Shown: one piece after another, positions 6,646 to 15,784 of the stretch
Numbering within the stretch: position 1 is the first letter of the stretch
Layout: each line of letters begins with the position of its first letter
DNA from: Candidatus Flavonifractor merdavium
GTDB lineage: Bacteria; Bacillota; Clostridia; Oscillospirales; Oscillospiraceae
Assembly (NCBI GenBank): GCA_019119335.1
Contig: DWXF01000050.1
Location: 62,001 to 126,000, forward strand
Length of the DNA stretch: 64,000 bases
Reading direction: 5' to 3'
Translations under genes and position numbers: made by a program
Notes under the pieces: generated by a model
The model's database searches: none
The model's input: the letters and a program-made list of their open reading frames with translations, nothing else
What the model was told of the DNA's origin: nothing

Positions 6646-8967
6646 TCACACCGAATGCTTGACCCGGTCATGCTCCTCCGCCCGCTTGGCGTTGTTGAAC
6701 CGGTCCAGGGTCCCCACCAGATAGCCGGTGATCCGGCGGATGCGCTCAAAGGGCACCCCATCGGCCTCGGTGCGGCCGCAGCCGGGGCACTGGTCCCCGA
6801 TGATGCCGGAGAACCCGCACACCGGGTCCCGGTCCACCGGATGGTTCACACTGCCGTAGCCGATGCCGCTCTCTTTCATGCAGCGGATGACCTTCTCAAA
6901 GGCCTCCAGGTTGTCGGTGGGGTCGCCGTCCATCTCGATATAGCTGATGTGTCCGGCGTTGGTGAGGGCGTGATAGGGGGCCTCAATTTTGATCTTGTCG
7001 TAGGCGGAGATGGGGTAGTACACCGGCACGTGGAAAGAGTTGGTGTAGTACTCCCGGTCGGTGATCCCCTCCATCACTCCATAGCGGGCCTTGTCCAGCT
7101 TGACGAACCGGCCGGACAGCCCCTCAGCGGGAGTGGCCAGCAGGGAGAAGTTGAGGCTCCGCTTTTCGCTTTCGGCATCCATCCGGGAGCGCATGTGGGA
7201 GATGATCTCCAGGCCCAGCACCCGGGCCTTCTCGCTCTCCCCGTGGTGAACGCCGATGAGGGCCTTCAGGGTCTCGGCCAGGCCGATGAAGCCCACCGAC
7301 AGGGTGCCGTGCTTGAGCACCTCCCGCACCTCGTCCTCCCAGTCCAGCTTGTCGCTGTCCAGCCATACCCCCTGGCCCATGAGGAAGGGATAGTTGTATA
7401 CGTGCTTGCGGCACTGGATTTCAAACCGCTCCAGCAGCTGATCCACGCACAGATCCATCATCCGGTCCAGGGACTCAAAGAAGGCGTCCACGTCCCCCCG
7501 GGCCTTGATGGCCAGCCGGGGCAGGTTGATGGTGGTAAAGCTCAGGTTGCCCCGGCCGTTGCAGATCTCCCGGCTGGGGTCGTACACATTGCCAATGACC
7601 CGGGTGCGGCAGCCCATGTAGGCAATCTCAGTCTCCGGGTGGCCGGGCTTGTAGTACTGCAGGTTGAAGGGGGCGTCAATAAAGGAGAAGTTGGGGAACA
7701 GCCGCTTGGCGGAGCACCGCATGGCCAGCTGGAACAGGTCGTAGTTGGGCTCCCCGGGGTTGTAGTTGACCCCCTCCTTCACCCGGAAAATCTGGATGGG
7801 GAAAATGGGGGTCTCCCCGCCCCCCAGGCCAGCCTCAGTGGCCAGCATCACATTCTTCATCACCATGCGGCCCTCGGGGGAGGTGTCCATGCCGTAGTTG
7901 ATGGAGGAGAAGGGCGTCTGGGCCCCAGCCCTGGAATGCATGGTGTTCAGGTTATGGATCAGGGCCTCCATGGCCTGATAGGTGGCCCGGTCGGTCTCCT
8001 TCACCGCCCGCTTGTGGGCGAACTGCTGGGCCTTGGCCACAGTGTCCTCGTCCCCGAAGGCGGGCACCAGCGCCTCCCGCTCGGCGGCGGCGTAATCGGC
8101 CCAGTCCTCCAGAGTGGGGGTAAGACCGGCCCGTTCCTTGATATCCGCCATGATCCCCTTCAGCTCACGCTCCGGGTCCTCCCGGTCCTCCAGCAGGGTG
8201 AGTGCCCGGGCCAGGTTCTGCCGGTACAGGCGGGCAAAGGTCTTGCGCACCCCGTCGGCCATGCCGTAATCGAAGTTCACCACGCTCTGTCCACCGTGCT
8301 GGTCGTTCTGGTTGGACTGGATGGCGATGCAGCACAGAGCGGCGTAGGAGGAGATATCGTTGGGCTCCCGCAGGGTGCCGTGGCCGGTGGAAAAGCCTCC
8401 CTCAAACAGCTTTTTAATGTCGATCTGGCAGCAGGTGGTGGTAAGGGTGAGGAAGTCCAGGTCGTGGATGTGGATATCCCCCTCCCGGTGGGAGCGGGCG
8501 TGGTCGGGGTTGAGCACGAACATATCGTAAAACTGCTTGGCCCCCTCGGAGCCGAACTTCAGCATGGAGCCCATGGCGGTATCCCCGTCAATGTTGGCGT
8601 TCTCCCGCTTCAGGTCGGACTCCTTGGCGGCGGAAAAGGTGATGTCCTCGTAGGTCTTCATCAGGCGGGTGTTCATCTCCCGGGCCCGGCTGCGCTCCTC
8701 CCGGTAGAGGATGTAGGCCTTGGCGGTCTGCACATACCCGTTGTCCATCAGCACCCGCTCCACCAGGTCCTGAATGTGCTCCACATCGGGCTGGCCCTCC
8801 CCCTCCACCTCCAGGATGGAGAGCACCTCGTCGGCCAGACGGCGGGCAACCTCCTCCTTGTCCGGCTTGTAGGTGGCCCGGAAGGCCTTATTGATGGCCT
8901 GGGCAATTTTTTCCTCGTTAAACTCCGCCAAACGGCCGTCCCGCTTCCTGATCTTGGTGAGTGTCAT
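6646..8967 (-). CDS. nrdD: Anaerobic (class III) ribonucleoside-triphosphate reductase
   Basis: 773 aa. An N-terminal ATP-cone (about residues 1-95, start MTLTKIRKRDGRLAEF) gives allosteric control. The catalytic ten-stranded barrel follows. The C-terminus holds a metal-binding Cys cluster (DPVCGFSG...CPGCGR) and the glycyl-radical loop RITGYLVGTLDR, radical Gly near residue 748. It reduces ribonucleoside triphosphates to dNTPs without oxygen, activated by NrdG. The ATG at 8967 was chosen because the ATP-cone begins there; upstream in-frame codons run into the promoter. The promoter carries an NrdR-like box. Confidence 0.95.
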   Translation of the reverse strand: MTLTKIRKRDGRLAEFNEEKIAQAINKAFRATYKPDKEEVARRLADEVLSILEVEGEGQPDVEHIQDLVERVLMDNGYVQTAKAYILYREERSRAREMNTRLMKTYEDITFSAAKESDLKRENANIDGDTAMGSMLKFGSEGAKQFYDMFVLNPDHARSHREGDIHIHDLDFLTLTTTCCQIDIKKLFEGGFSTGHGTLREPNDISSYAALCCIAIQSNQNDQHGGQSVVNFDYGMADGVRKTFARLYRQNLARALTLLEDREDPERELKGIMADIKERAGLTPTLEDWADYAAAEREALVPAFGDEDTVAKAQQFAHKRAVKETDRATYQAMEALIHNLNTMHSRAGAQTPFSSINYGMDTSPEGRMVMKNVMLATEAGLGGGETPIFPIQIFRVKEGVNYNPGEPNYDLFQLAMRCSAKRLFPNFSFIDAPFNLQYYKPGHPETEIAYMGCRTRVIGNVYDPSREICNGRGNLSFTTINLPRLAIKARGDVDAFFESLDRMMDLCVDQLLERFEIQCRKHVYNYPFLMGQGVWLDSDKLDWEDEVREVLKHGTLSVGFIGLAETLKALIGVHHGESEKARVLGLEIISHMRSRMDAESEKRSLNFSLLATPAEGLSGRFVKLDKARYGVMEGITDREYYTNSFHVPVYYPISAYDKIKIEAPYHALTNAGHISYIEMDGDPTDNLEAFEKVIRCMKESGIGYGSVNHPVDRDPVCGFSGIIGDQCPGCGRTEADGVPFERIRRITGYLVGTLDRFNNAKRAEEHDRVKHSV

Positions 8968-9000
8968 CGCTTTTCCGTTCCTTTCCGCGCCATTTATTCC

Positions 9001-9068
9001 ACACAATATCTTGTGCCACTGTTTCTTTGCGTCCCACTCATGATACCGTATCTTGATACCCCCGTCAA
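9001..9068 (-). promoter_or_regulatory. nrdD promoter with NrdR box
   Basis: On the minus strand, -35 TTGACG (9063-9068), 17-nt spacer, -10 TATCAT (9040-9045). Downstream, 9001-9015 reads ACACAATATCTTGTG on the plus strand, a good match to the NrdR box (ACAC-AT-rich-GTGT). The spacer/-10 region also holds the palindrome GATAC-G-GTATC, which could be a second, weaker NrdR site since these boxes usually come in pairs. NrdR represses ribonucleotide reductase genes according to ATP/dATP levels. Confidence 0.75.
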
Positions 9069-9078
9069 GGCGCAAAAC

Positions 9079-9112
9079 AAAAAGCGCGCCCCAAAAAGGG
9101 GGCGTGCTTTTT
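9079..9112 (-). terminator. Terminator after the homocysteine methyltransferase gene
   Basis: Inverted repeat AAAAAGCGCGCCCC / GGGGCGTGCTTTTT (one G-T wobble) with an A-rich loop, 50 nt beyond the stop of the minus-strand methyltransferase gene. It insulates that gene from the nrdD promoter. Confidence 0.8.
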
Positions 9113-9162
9113 GGCGGTTTCGCTGATTTTACAAAACCGGCGCTTCTCCTCTTGACGAACGG

Positions 9163-10377
9163 TTACAGCAGGATCAGGCCGTACTTGTCGGCCATGTTCC
9201 GCAAAAAATCCTCCTCCAGGTCTCCGGTACCATCCCAGAAGGCCCGGCCCTGGTAGATCCGCAGGGCCTTTTCCAGCAGCTCCGGCACGTCGGAAAAGAG
9301 GCACAGGGCGTCCTTCACCGCGTACTGGTTCTCGGCAAAGATATCCAGGTCGTCCTCCTCCAGAATGGCGATCTTCAGCGCGCCCTGGGGAGAGACCTCC
9401 TCGGCCATCAGAATGTCCTCCAGCAGGTCGGGGGTGCACTCGATGGTCTCCCCCACGTCCACGTCGGGGGTGATGAACCGGGCCTCCTTCTCGCTGGCGC
9501 AGGGGATCACGTCGGGATCGTGCTCCACCGGAGGGAAGGCGGAAAAGTCAATCCCCTCCACCGCTGCTTTCACTGCCGCCAGGTGATCCGGTCCAGCGCC
9601 GCAGCAGCCGCCGAAGATCCGGGCCCCGGCCCTGGCGTAGGCGGGCGCCTGAGCGGCCAGCTCCGCCGGGGAGCAGTATGCGCCGGGCAGTCCGGCGTTG
9701 GGCTTGGCGATCAGGGGGATGGCGGCATAGGGGGCAAGCCGCTCCAGCTGCTGGGCGGTCACCGCCGGGTCGGTACAGTTGAGGCCGAAGGCGGACGCCC
9801 CCATGCCCTGCATGACGATCATGGCAGCCAGCACGTCGGTACCCGTGGGCGTACGCCCCTCCTCATCACAGGTAAAGGACACCCATACCGGCCTGTCCGA
9901 CACGCTCCGGCAGGCCAGCACCGCCGCCCGGGCCTCCGCCATGGTGGTCATGGTCTCCACCACGAACAGGTCCACCCCAGCCCCCGCCAGGGCGGCGGCC
10001 TGCTCGGTGTACACCGCCACCAGCTCCTCAAAGCCGCTCTCTCCAAAGGGAGGGAGGGACAGACCCATGGGGGCCAGATCTCCCGCCACCAGACACTTCC
10101 CCTCTGCCGCCTGCCGGGTGAGCTCCACCAGCCGGCGGTTGTACTCCGCCACCTGATGAAAGGCTCCGCAGCGGCTCAGGCCCACCCGGTTGGCGCCGAA
10201 GGTGGGGGCCAGCAGCACCTGGCTGCCCGAGCGGACATAGGCCCGCTGGAGCTCCAGCAGCGCCTCCGGGTGGTCCAGCACCCACTGCTCGGTGGAGACG
10301 CCCTGGGGCATGCCCCGGGCCATCAGCTCTGTGCCCGTGGCCCCGTCCATGACCACAGGTAAGGGAATGGTGTCCAT
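9163..10377 (-). CDS. Homocysteine S-methyltransferase family protein with C-terminal extension
   Basis: 404 aa. Residues 1-285 form the homocysteine-methyltransferase barrel as in MetH/BHMT: MDGATGTELMARG near the start and zinc ligands in GLNCTDP and GGCCGAGPDHL. The family transfers a methyl group to homocysteine to make methionine. The last 110 residues are extra; the final part (CLFSDVPELLEKALRIYQGR ... KYGLILL) resembles a fragment of the pterin-binding barrel of MetH, but no full pterin or cobalamin domain is present. The ATG at 10377 has AGGAGG upstream; the reading frame continues antisense through the tRNA-Arg gene, which is not coding. Confidence 0.85.
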   Translation of the reverse strand: MDTIPLPVVMDGATGTELMARGMPQGVSTEQWVLDHPEALLELQRAYVRSGSQVLLAPTFGANRVGLSRCGAFHQVAEYNRRLVELTRQAAEGKCLVAGDLAPMGLSLPPFGESGFEELVAVYTEQAAALAGAGVDLFVVETMTTMAEARAAVLACRSVSDRPVWVSFTCDEEGRTPTGTDVLAAMIVMQGMGASAFGLNCTDPAVTAQQLERLAPYAAIPLIAKPNAGLPGAYCSPAELAAQAPAYARAGARIFGGCCGAGPDHLAAVKAAVEGIDFSAFPPVEHDPDVIPCASEKEARFITPDVDVGETIECTPDLLEDILMAEEVSPQGALKIAILEEDDLDIFAENQYAVKDALCLFSDVPELLEKALRIYQGRAFWDGTGDLEEDFLRNMADKYGLILL

Positions 10378-10435
10378 AATCCGTCTGTTCCTCCTAATGA
10401 TAAATCCCAGGTAACATAAACAAGTGGTATTCATA

Positions 10436-10470
10436 AAAATAGCCACACCCCAAGGGGTGTGGCTATTTTT
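10436..10470 (-). terminator. Terminator of the tRNA-Arg transcript
   Basis: Stem AATAGCCACACCCC / GGGGTGTGGCTATT with T-run on the minus-strand 3' side, starting 1 nt past the tRNA CCA end. Confidence 0.88.
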
Positions 10471-10471
10471 A

Positions 10472-10548
10472 TGGTACGCCCGAAGGGACTCGAACCCCCA
10501 GCCTTCAGAACCGGAATCTGACGCTCTATCCAATTGCGCTACGGGCGC
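10472..10548 (-). tRNA. tRNA-Arg (anticodon CCG)
   Basis: Reading the minus strand: 7-bp acceptor stem GCGCCCG / CGGGCGT, D-arm, anticodon stem TCAGA / TCTGA around loop TTCCGGT (anticodon CCG), 5-nt variable loop, T-loop TTCGAGT, discriminator A and an encoded CCA (10472-10474). The anticodon decodes CGG, a useful codon in this GC-rich genome. The D-stem has a G-A mismatch and the T-stem two G-T pairs, both tolerated. Confidence 0.95.
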
Positions 10549-10579
10549 GCAGGGCACGTTTTCTTTCGCGTGCCTGATT

Positions 10580-10608
10580 ATTATAGCAACCTTTTCCCGG
10601 TTTGTAAA
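10580..10608 (-). promoter_or_regulatory. Promoter of tRNA-Arg
   Basis: Minus strand -35 TTTACA (10603-10608), 17-nt spacer, perfect -10 TATAAT (10580-10585), about 30 nt upstream of the mature tRNA 5' end. A small leader hairpin GGCACG / CGTGCC lies between promoter and tRNA. Confidence 0.82.
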
Positions 10609-10633
10609 GAGTTTTTTTCATTTTCTTCAAACC

Positions 10634-11419
10634 CTATTCCAGCTCCCCGGGGAGGAAGGCCTGATAGGGCAGCACGCTGGCCAGTTCCACCAGCAAATCG
10701 GAAAAGCCCCCGGCCGGATCCCAGCCCATGGCGGGGGTGCGCAGCGTCTCCTGTCCCGGGGCGCGGATGGGCAGGGAGACCACCGCCCGGCAGCCCCGGT
10801 CCTCCCGCTGCTCAAACACGATAGCGCCGCCGTGGGCCTCCGCCGCCCGGCGGGCGATACGCAGGCCCAGCCCCAGCCCCGACGGCCGCTCCAGGAGGCC
10901 GGCGGGCTCGCTGTCCGGCGGCGGCAGCCCGGGCCCATCGTCCCACACGGTGAGCACCGCCCGGTCCTGGCGCACCGCCAGCCGCAAGCCCGCCCGGCCG
11001 CCTTCCCCCGCCGCCTTCAGCGAATTGGAAATCAACTCCAGCAGCATCCGCCGCAGCAGCCGGCTGTCCCCCCGGGTTAGCAGGCTGCCCTTCTCCTCTT
11101 CATAAGAAAAGGATACCCCCACCAGCTCCGCCAGCGGAGTCACCTGGGCGGCCAGCTCCCGGCACAGCCCCGCCAGGTCCAGACTGCCCTGCAGGCGGTC
11201 CGGGCGGTCCCCTTCCTCCAGCTGCAGGAATTCCACATTGCCCAGCATCCGCATGATCCGGTACAGGCTCTGGTTCAGGATGGCCAGATAGGGGTCGTAC
11301 TTCTCGCCCCCCTTTTCCCGCACCACGGGGCTGAGCAGCTGAATGGACGCCGACAAATTGTTCATCTGCTCCCGCAGCTGCTCCAGCAGCAGCGGGCCCA
11401 GATCGCCCCGCTCCTCCAA
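10634..11419 (-). CDS. Sensor-histidine-kinase-like ATPase lacking the phosphoacceptor His
   Basis: 261 aa, cytoplasmic, no membrane segment. The C-terminal half is a complete HATPase_c domain: N box ELISNSLKA, G1 box DDGPGL, G2 box GLGLGLRIARRAAEAHGG. The N-terminal half looks like a dimerisation helix pair (EQLREQMNNLSASIQLL), but there is no histidine anywhere before the ATPase domain, so normal autophosphorylation is not possible. The start is TTG at 11419, 6 nt after AAGGAGG; an upstream ATG has no ribosome-binding site. No response regulator gene is adjacent. The role may be sensory ATPase or modulator. Confidence 0.72.
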   Translation of the reverse strand: MEERGDLGPLLLEQLREQMNNLSASIQLLSPVVREKGGEKYDPYLAILNQSLYRIMRMLGNVEFLQLEEGDRPDRLQGSLDLAGLCRELAAQVTPLAELVGVSFSYEEEKGSLLTRGDSRLLRRMLLELISNSLKAAGEGGRAGLRLAVRQDRAVLTVWDDGPGLPPPDSEPAGLLERPSGLGLGLRIARRAAEAHGGAIVFEQREDRGCRAVVSLPIRAPGQETLRTPAMGWDPAGGFSDLLVELASVLPYQAFLPGELE

Positions 11420-11627
11420 AGCCGTCCCCTCCTTCCGCCGGTATGCCTTCAGTTTGTCCCGGCGGGCGGCTCCTCTCCCGCCGGAAAATTGGTAAGTTAA
11501 AGTAAGTATATCAAACCCACCCTCCCCCCGCAAGAAAAAATGTCGAGTCATGTCGAAACTGCCACGTTTACCGATAATCCACCCGTAATTTTATACAGTT
11601 TCCCCACTAAGTTTTTCGTTTTTTCTC

Positions 11628-12729
<1,102 letters not shown>

Positions 12730-12746
12730 GTGACAGTCCCATAACC

Positions 12747-12796
12747 GCAAAAACTCCGGCGCCCGGTCCGAAAGGACCGGGCGCCGGAGTTTTTGC
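12747..12796. terminator. Strong bidirectional terminator after gapA
   Basis: A perfect 23-bp stem capped by a GAAA tetraloop (arms begin GCAAAAACTCCGGCGCCC and end GTTTTTGC). It separates gapA from the convergent minus-strand operon, which stops 2 nt away, so it probably serves both. Confidence 0.95.
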
Positions 12797-12797
12797 C

Positions 12798-13328
12798 TTA
12801 TACCACCAGAAATTGATTCTCCCCCTCCAGATAGCGGCAGAACACAAACAGCCCGCAGAGAAAGCAGGCGGGCAGGGCGGGCTCGCACTCCAGCCGCCAG
12901 CCGCCGGCCACCCCCCGGTGGACCATACGCATCCGGCAGCCGGCCCCCTCCTCCTCCATGCGGTACAGGCTGCCGCTGTCCATGTACAGAGTATAGCGGG
13001 CCTCCCCCGCCGTCAGCGCAATCCGGTCGGCCCGGGGCATCCGGCAGACCGGCCATCCCACCCGCTCCGGGTCCTCCTCCGGGGCGTAGCCGGGAGCGCC
13101 CTCGGCATAGACGCCCCCGTCGGCGCCGTACATCCGGTAGCGGGTATAGCGCAGGTCTCCCTCCCGCCCCCGGGGGGCCTCCAACCGCAGGATGTCGGTG
13201 CGCAGCAGCACCGTCCCGCCGGGCGTGAGAATCTGCCTGGCCGGTCCCCCCAGCCCGCCTTTGATCCGGGCCAGGGATTCTCCCCCTTCCTCCCGGCGCA
13301 GCACCCCTGTTTTCAGCTCATAGATCAT
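12798..13328 (-). CDS. Protein of unknown function, third gene of the ChrA operon
   Basis: 176 aa, soluble, no signal peptide. It is rich in beta-forming segments (RIALTAGEARYTLYMDSGSL, GGWRLECEPALPACFLCGLF) and could be a compact beta-barrel, perhaps of the tubby/LURP-one type, but I cannot claim that from sequence. The C-terminus has two cysteines in a hydrophobic patch. It lies 12 nt after the second ChrA gene and shares its operon, so a link to that transporter is inferred from position only. Confidence 0.6.
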   Translation of the reverse strand: MIYELKTGVLRREEGGESLARIKGGLGGPARQILTPGGTVLLRTDILRLEAPRGREGDLRYTRYRMYGADGGVYAEGAPGYAPEEDPERVGWPVCRMPRADRIALTAGEARYTLYMDSGSLYRMEEEGAGCRMRMVHRGVAGGWRLECEPALPACFLCGLFVFCRYLEGENQFLVV

Positions 13329-13340
13329 GCCAACACCCCC

Positions 13341-13904
13341 TTATACCAGTTGGTAGAGCACCAGTCCGGCCACTCCCGCCCCCACCATCACCCAGATGGG
13401 GTTTACCTTCCAGCGGCGCAGCACCAGCAGTCCCACCGCGAAGATAACCACCGGAACAGGCCGCAGGGTGGTAAAATCCACCGGCAGGCCCCTGGTTCCG
13501 TAAAAGGCCATGGCCAGCAGGGACAGCCCGGCGGAGGCGATGGTGGCCACCACCGCCGGACGCAGGCCCAGCAGCACCCCCTGCACCAGGGACAGGCCCT
13601 TGAACCGGTAATAGACGCAGGCCAGCAGGGTGACGATGACACAGGACGGCAGCACGCACCCCAGGGTGGCCACCAGGGCCCCCGGTATCCCCGCCACCTG
13701 GATGCCCACAAAGGTGGCGGAATTGATGGCGATGGGCCCGGGCGTCATTTCGGCGATGGTCATGATGTCGGCAAACTCCGTCATAGTCAGCCAGGGGTGG
13801 AGATCCACCACCTGGTGCTGAATCAGGGGCATGGCGGCGTAACCGCCGCCGATGCTGAACAGCCCGATCTGGAAAAAGCTCCACAGCAGCTGCAGATAGA
13901 TCAT
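13341..13904 (-). CDS. ChrA-type chromate transporter, second half-subunit
   Basis: 187 aa with about five to six membrane segments. CHR-domain hallmarks are present: GLFSIGGGYAAMPLIQ near the start and MTPGPIAINSATFVG in the middle. Short-chain CHR proteins work as pairs, each carrying one domain in opposite membrane orientation; the partner gene lies immediately upstream (TGACATG junction). Known members export chromate in antiport with sulfate, but many CHR proteins in anaerobes have untested substrates. The ATG at 13904 was chosen; upstream in-frame codons lie inside the partner gene. Confidence 0.86.
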   Translation of the reverse strand: MIYLQLLWSFFQIGLFSIGGGYAAMPLIQHQVVDLHPWLTMTEFADIMTIAEMTPGPIAINSATFVGIQVAGIPGALVATLGCVLPSCVIVTLLACVYYRFKGLSLVQGVLLGLRPAVVATIASAGLSLLAMAFYGTRGLPVDFTTLRPVPVVIFAVGLLVLRRWKVNPIWVMVGAGVAGLVLYQLV

Positions 13905-13905
13905 G

Positions 13906-14478
13906 TCAGCCCCGCTCCCTTCTGGCCTTTTCCCGCCGCCAGGTGTCCAGGGCCCCCAGAGCCCCACAGGCCAGGATCACCAATATGATATTTACCCCAA
14001 AGACCGCCACCGCCAGAAACGCCGCCACCATGACCAGCACAGGCATGACCCGCTTCATCCGGAGCACCGACCAGCCCATGGTGAGCACCACGTCGCAGAT
14101 CACCGCCGCCACCCCCGCCAGCATCCCGTCCATGGCCATACTCACAAAGGGGTTACTCCGGAAGGCCTCGTAGAAAAAGGAGATCACCGTGATGATGACC
14201 AGAGGGGGCAGCACCGTGCCGCACACCGCCAGCAGCGCCCCCGGTATCCCCGCCACCCGGTAGCCCACCAGAATGGAGGCATTCACCGCGATGGCCCCCG
14301 GTGAGGACTGGGCAATAGCAGTAAAGTCCATCATCTCCCCCTCGTCGATCCAGCCCAGCTTCTCCACAAATTTCTTGCGCAGCAGGGGGATGATCACAAA
14401 CCCGCCCCCAAAGGTGAAGGCGCTGAGCTGCAGCGTGGATAAAAACAGCGTTCCGTATTCTTTCTTTCTGAGTTGCAA
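13906..14478 (-). CDS. ChrA-type chromate transporter, first half-subunit
   Basis: 190 aa, CHR domain with LQLSAFTFGGGFVIIPLLRK and SSPGAIAVNASILVGYRVAG, then four or more membrane segments. The start is TTG at 14478, 7 nt after AAGGAGGG; no ATG with a ribosome-binding site exists nearby. It heads a three-gene operon (two CHR subunits plus an unknown protein) divergent from a LysR regulator, the usual arrangement for LysR-controlled transport. The substrate is not readable from the sequence. Confidence 0.85.
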   Translation of the reverse strand: MQLRKKEYGTLFLSTLQLSAFTFGGGFVIIPLLRKKFVEKLGWIDEGEMMDFTAIAQSSPGAIAVNASILVGYRVAGIPGALLAVCGTVLPPLVIITVISFFYEAFRSNPFVSMAMDGMLAGVAAVICDVVLTMGWSVLRMKRVMPVLVMVAAFLAVAVFGVNIILVILACGALGALDTWRREKARRERG

Positions 14479-14520
14479 ACCGTTCTCCCTCCTTACGGGC
14501 CCATTATACGGCTTGCAAAA

Positions 14521-14543
14521 TAATAATAAAAATAATATTATTA
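14521..14543. promoter_or_regulatory. AT-rich inverted repeat in the ChrA/LysR intergenic region
   Basis: TAATAATA and TATTATTA, 7 nt apart, in a 105-bp intergenic region that is almost pure A/T in a GC-rich genome. Position and dyad symmetry fit a LysR-type regulator site controlling both divergent units; the promoters probably overlap it. Confidence 0.6.
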
Positions 14544-14583
14544 TATTAAAATCATAAGTAAATAGATATAAGGAGCAAAGGCT

Positions 14584-15498
14584 ATGACCATTCGGCATAT
14601 CCGAATCTTTCTGGCGGTGTGCGGCTGCGGCTGCAACACCACCCGGGCGGCGGAGGACCTCCATATGACCCAGCCCGCCGTCAGTCTGGCCATCCGGGAG
14701 CTGGAGCAGTATTACGGGGTGCGGCTGTTTGACCGCATCGGGCGGCGGCTGGTGCTCACCGGAACCGGGCAGCGGTTTCTGGCCTACGGCAGGCGGATCG
14801 CCGGTCTGATGGACGACATGGACCGGGAGCTGCGCAACTGGGACCAGCTTGGCCTGCTGCGGGTGGGGGCCAGCATCACCATCGGGGCCCAGTTTCTGCC
14901 CCACTATGTCAGCACCTTCTCCCAGCTCTATCCCAAGGCGGAGGTGCGGGTGGAGGTGGCCGCCTCCGACCGGCTGGAGGAAGGTCTGATGGACAATTCC
15001 CTGGATTTTGCCCTGATGGAAGGAGTACCCCAGGGCCCCGCCATCCGCACGCTGGAGTATATGGAGGACCGGCTGGCGGTGATTTGTTCCAGGGACGGCC
15101 CCTTCCGGCAGGGCCAGACCCTGACCCTGGAGGAATTCCGGGCCCAGCGGTTCCTGCTGCGGGAACGGGGCAGTGGCACCCGGGAGGAGTTTGAGCGGGC
15201 GGCAGCGGCAGCGGGAATCGCGGTGGAGCCGGTCTGGGAAGCCATGAGCACCACTGCCCTGGTCAACGGGGTAATCTGCGGCCTGGGCATCGCGGTGCTC
15301 CCCTACCGCATGGTGCTGGGCCCTCTGGAGCGGGGGCTGGTGGTGTCGGTAGGGGTAGAGGGAATGGAATTCCGCCGCCGGTTCCGCATCGCCTGGCATA
15401 AGGACAAGTACCTGACCCCTCTGGCCGGCGCATTCATGGACCTGTGCCGCCACTACGAGCTGGATTACCCCATGCCCCGGTACAACGGACTGTACTGA
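14584..15498 (+). CDS. LysR-family transcriptional regulator
   Basis: 304 aa, standard LTTR length. The N-terminal winged HTH (residues 1-60) has the LysR signature AAEDLHMTQPAVSLAIRELE and LFDRIGRRLVLTGTG. The remainder is the periplasmic-binding-protein-like co-inducer domain, ending in an IAWHKDKYLTP segment of the CysB/CbbR-like group. GGAGCAAAGGCT precedes the ATG. It is divergent from the chrA pair and is the likely activator of that operon; the inducer is unknown. Confidence 0.92.
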   Translation: MTIRHIRIFLAVCGCGCNTTRAAEDLHMTQPAVSLAIRELEQYYGVRLFDRIGRRLVLTGTGQRFLAYGRRIAGLMDDMDRELRNWDQLGLLRVGASITIGAQFLPHYVSTFSQLYPKAEVRVEVAASDRLEEGLMDNSLDFALMEGVPQGPAIRTLEYMEDRLAVICSRDGPFRQGQTLTLEEFRAQRFLLRERGSGTREEFERAAAAAGIAVEPVWEAMSTTALVNGVICGLGIAVLPYRMVLGPLERGLVVSVGVEGMEFRRRFRIAWHKDKYLTPLAGAFMDLCRHYELDYPMPRYNGLY

Positions 15499-15705
15499 TC
15501 CCTTTGCCCCATTTTGCTGTACCACTCTGACATAAGGCGGGGCTGTTTCTTGGGCCTGAGCAAACCAACCCGCCGCTCCTTTTTCACAGCTCAGCGGACC
15601 GCCCGCCGCCACCTGGGGCGGAATATGAAGAAACATTGGTCGTTTTGGTATAAGCATGGCCCTTCATCCAAACGTTTCGTAGTTCCATATTTTCGACCCC
15701 GAAAC

Positions 15706-15734
15706 TTGTACTTCCTTCCAGAGTATGGTATACT
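15706..15734 (+). promoter_or_regulatory. Promoter of the SLH/WG protein gene
   Basis: -35 TTGTAC (15706-15711), 17-nt spacer, -10 TATACT (15729-15734). The rest of the 286-bp gap (15499-15784) holds no gene I can support. Confidence 0.72.
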
Positions 15735-15784
15735 CTTATCCGTTCAGACTTTTCCAGAATTGGAAGATTGACGAGGAGGAACGA

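Noticed and set aside
6583..9126. An 847-codon open frame on the plus strand
   Set aside because: Antisense shadow of nrdD, no promoter or start signal, low-complexity composition.
10472..10557. An open frame reading VAQLDRASDSGSEGWGFESL upstream of the homocysteine methyltransferase
   Set aside because: This is the minus-strand tRNA-Arg gene translated; it is a well-known false N-terminus. The real start is the ATG at 10377 with AGGAGG.
15514..15771. A possible 85-aa gene between lysR and the SLH gene
   Set aside because: No ribosome-binding site, overlaps the SLH promoter, and the protein has no coherent pattern.
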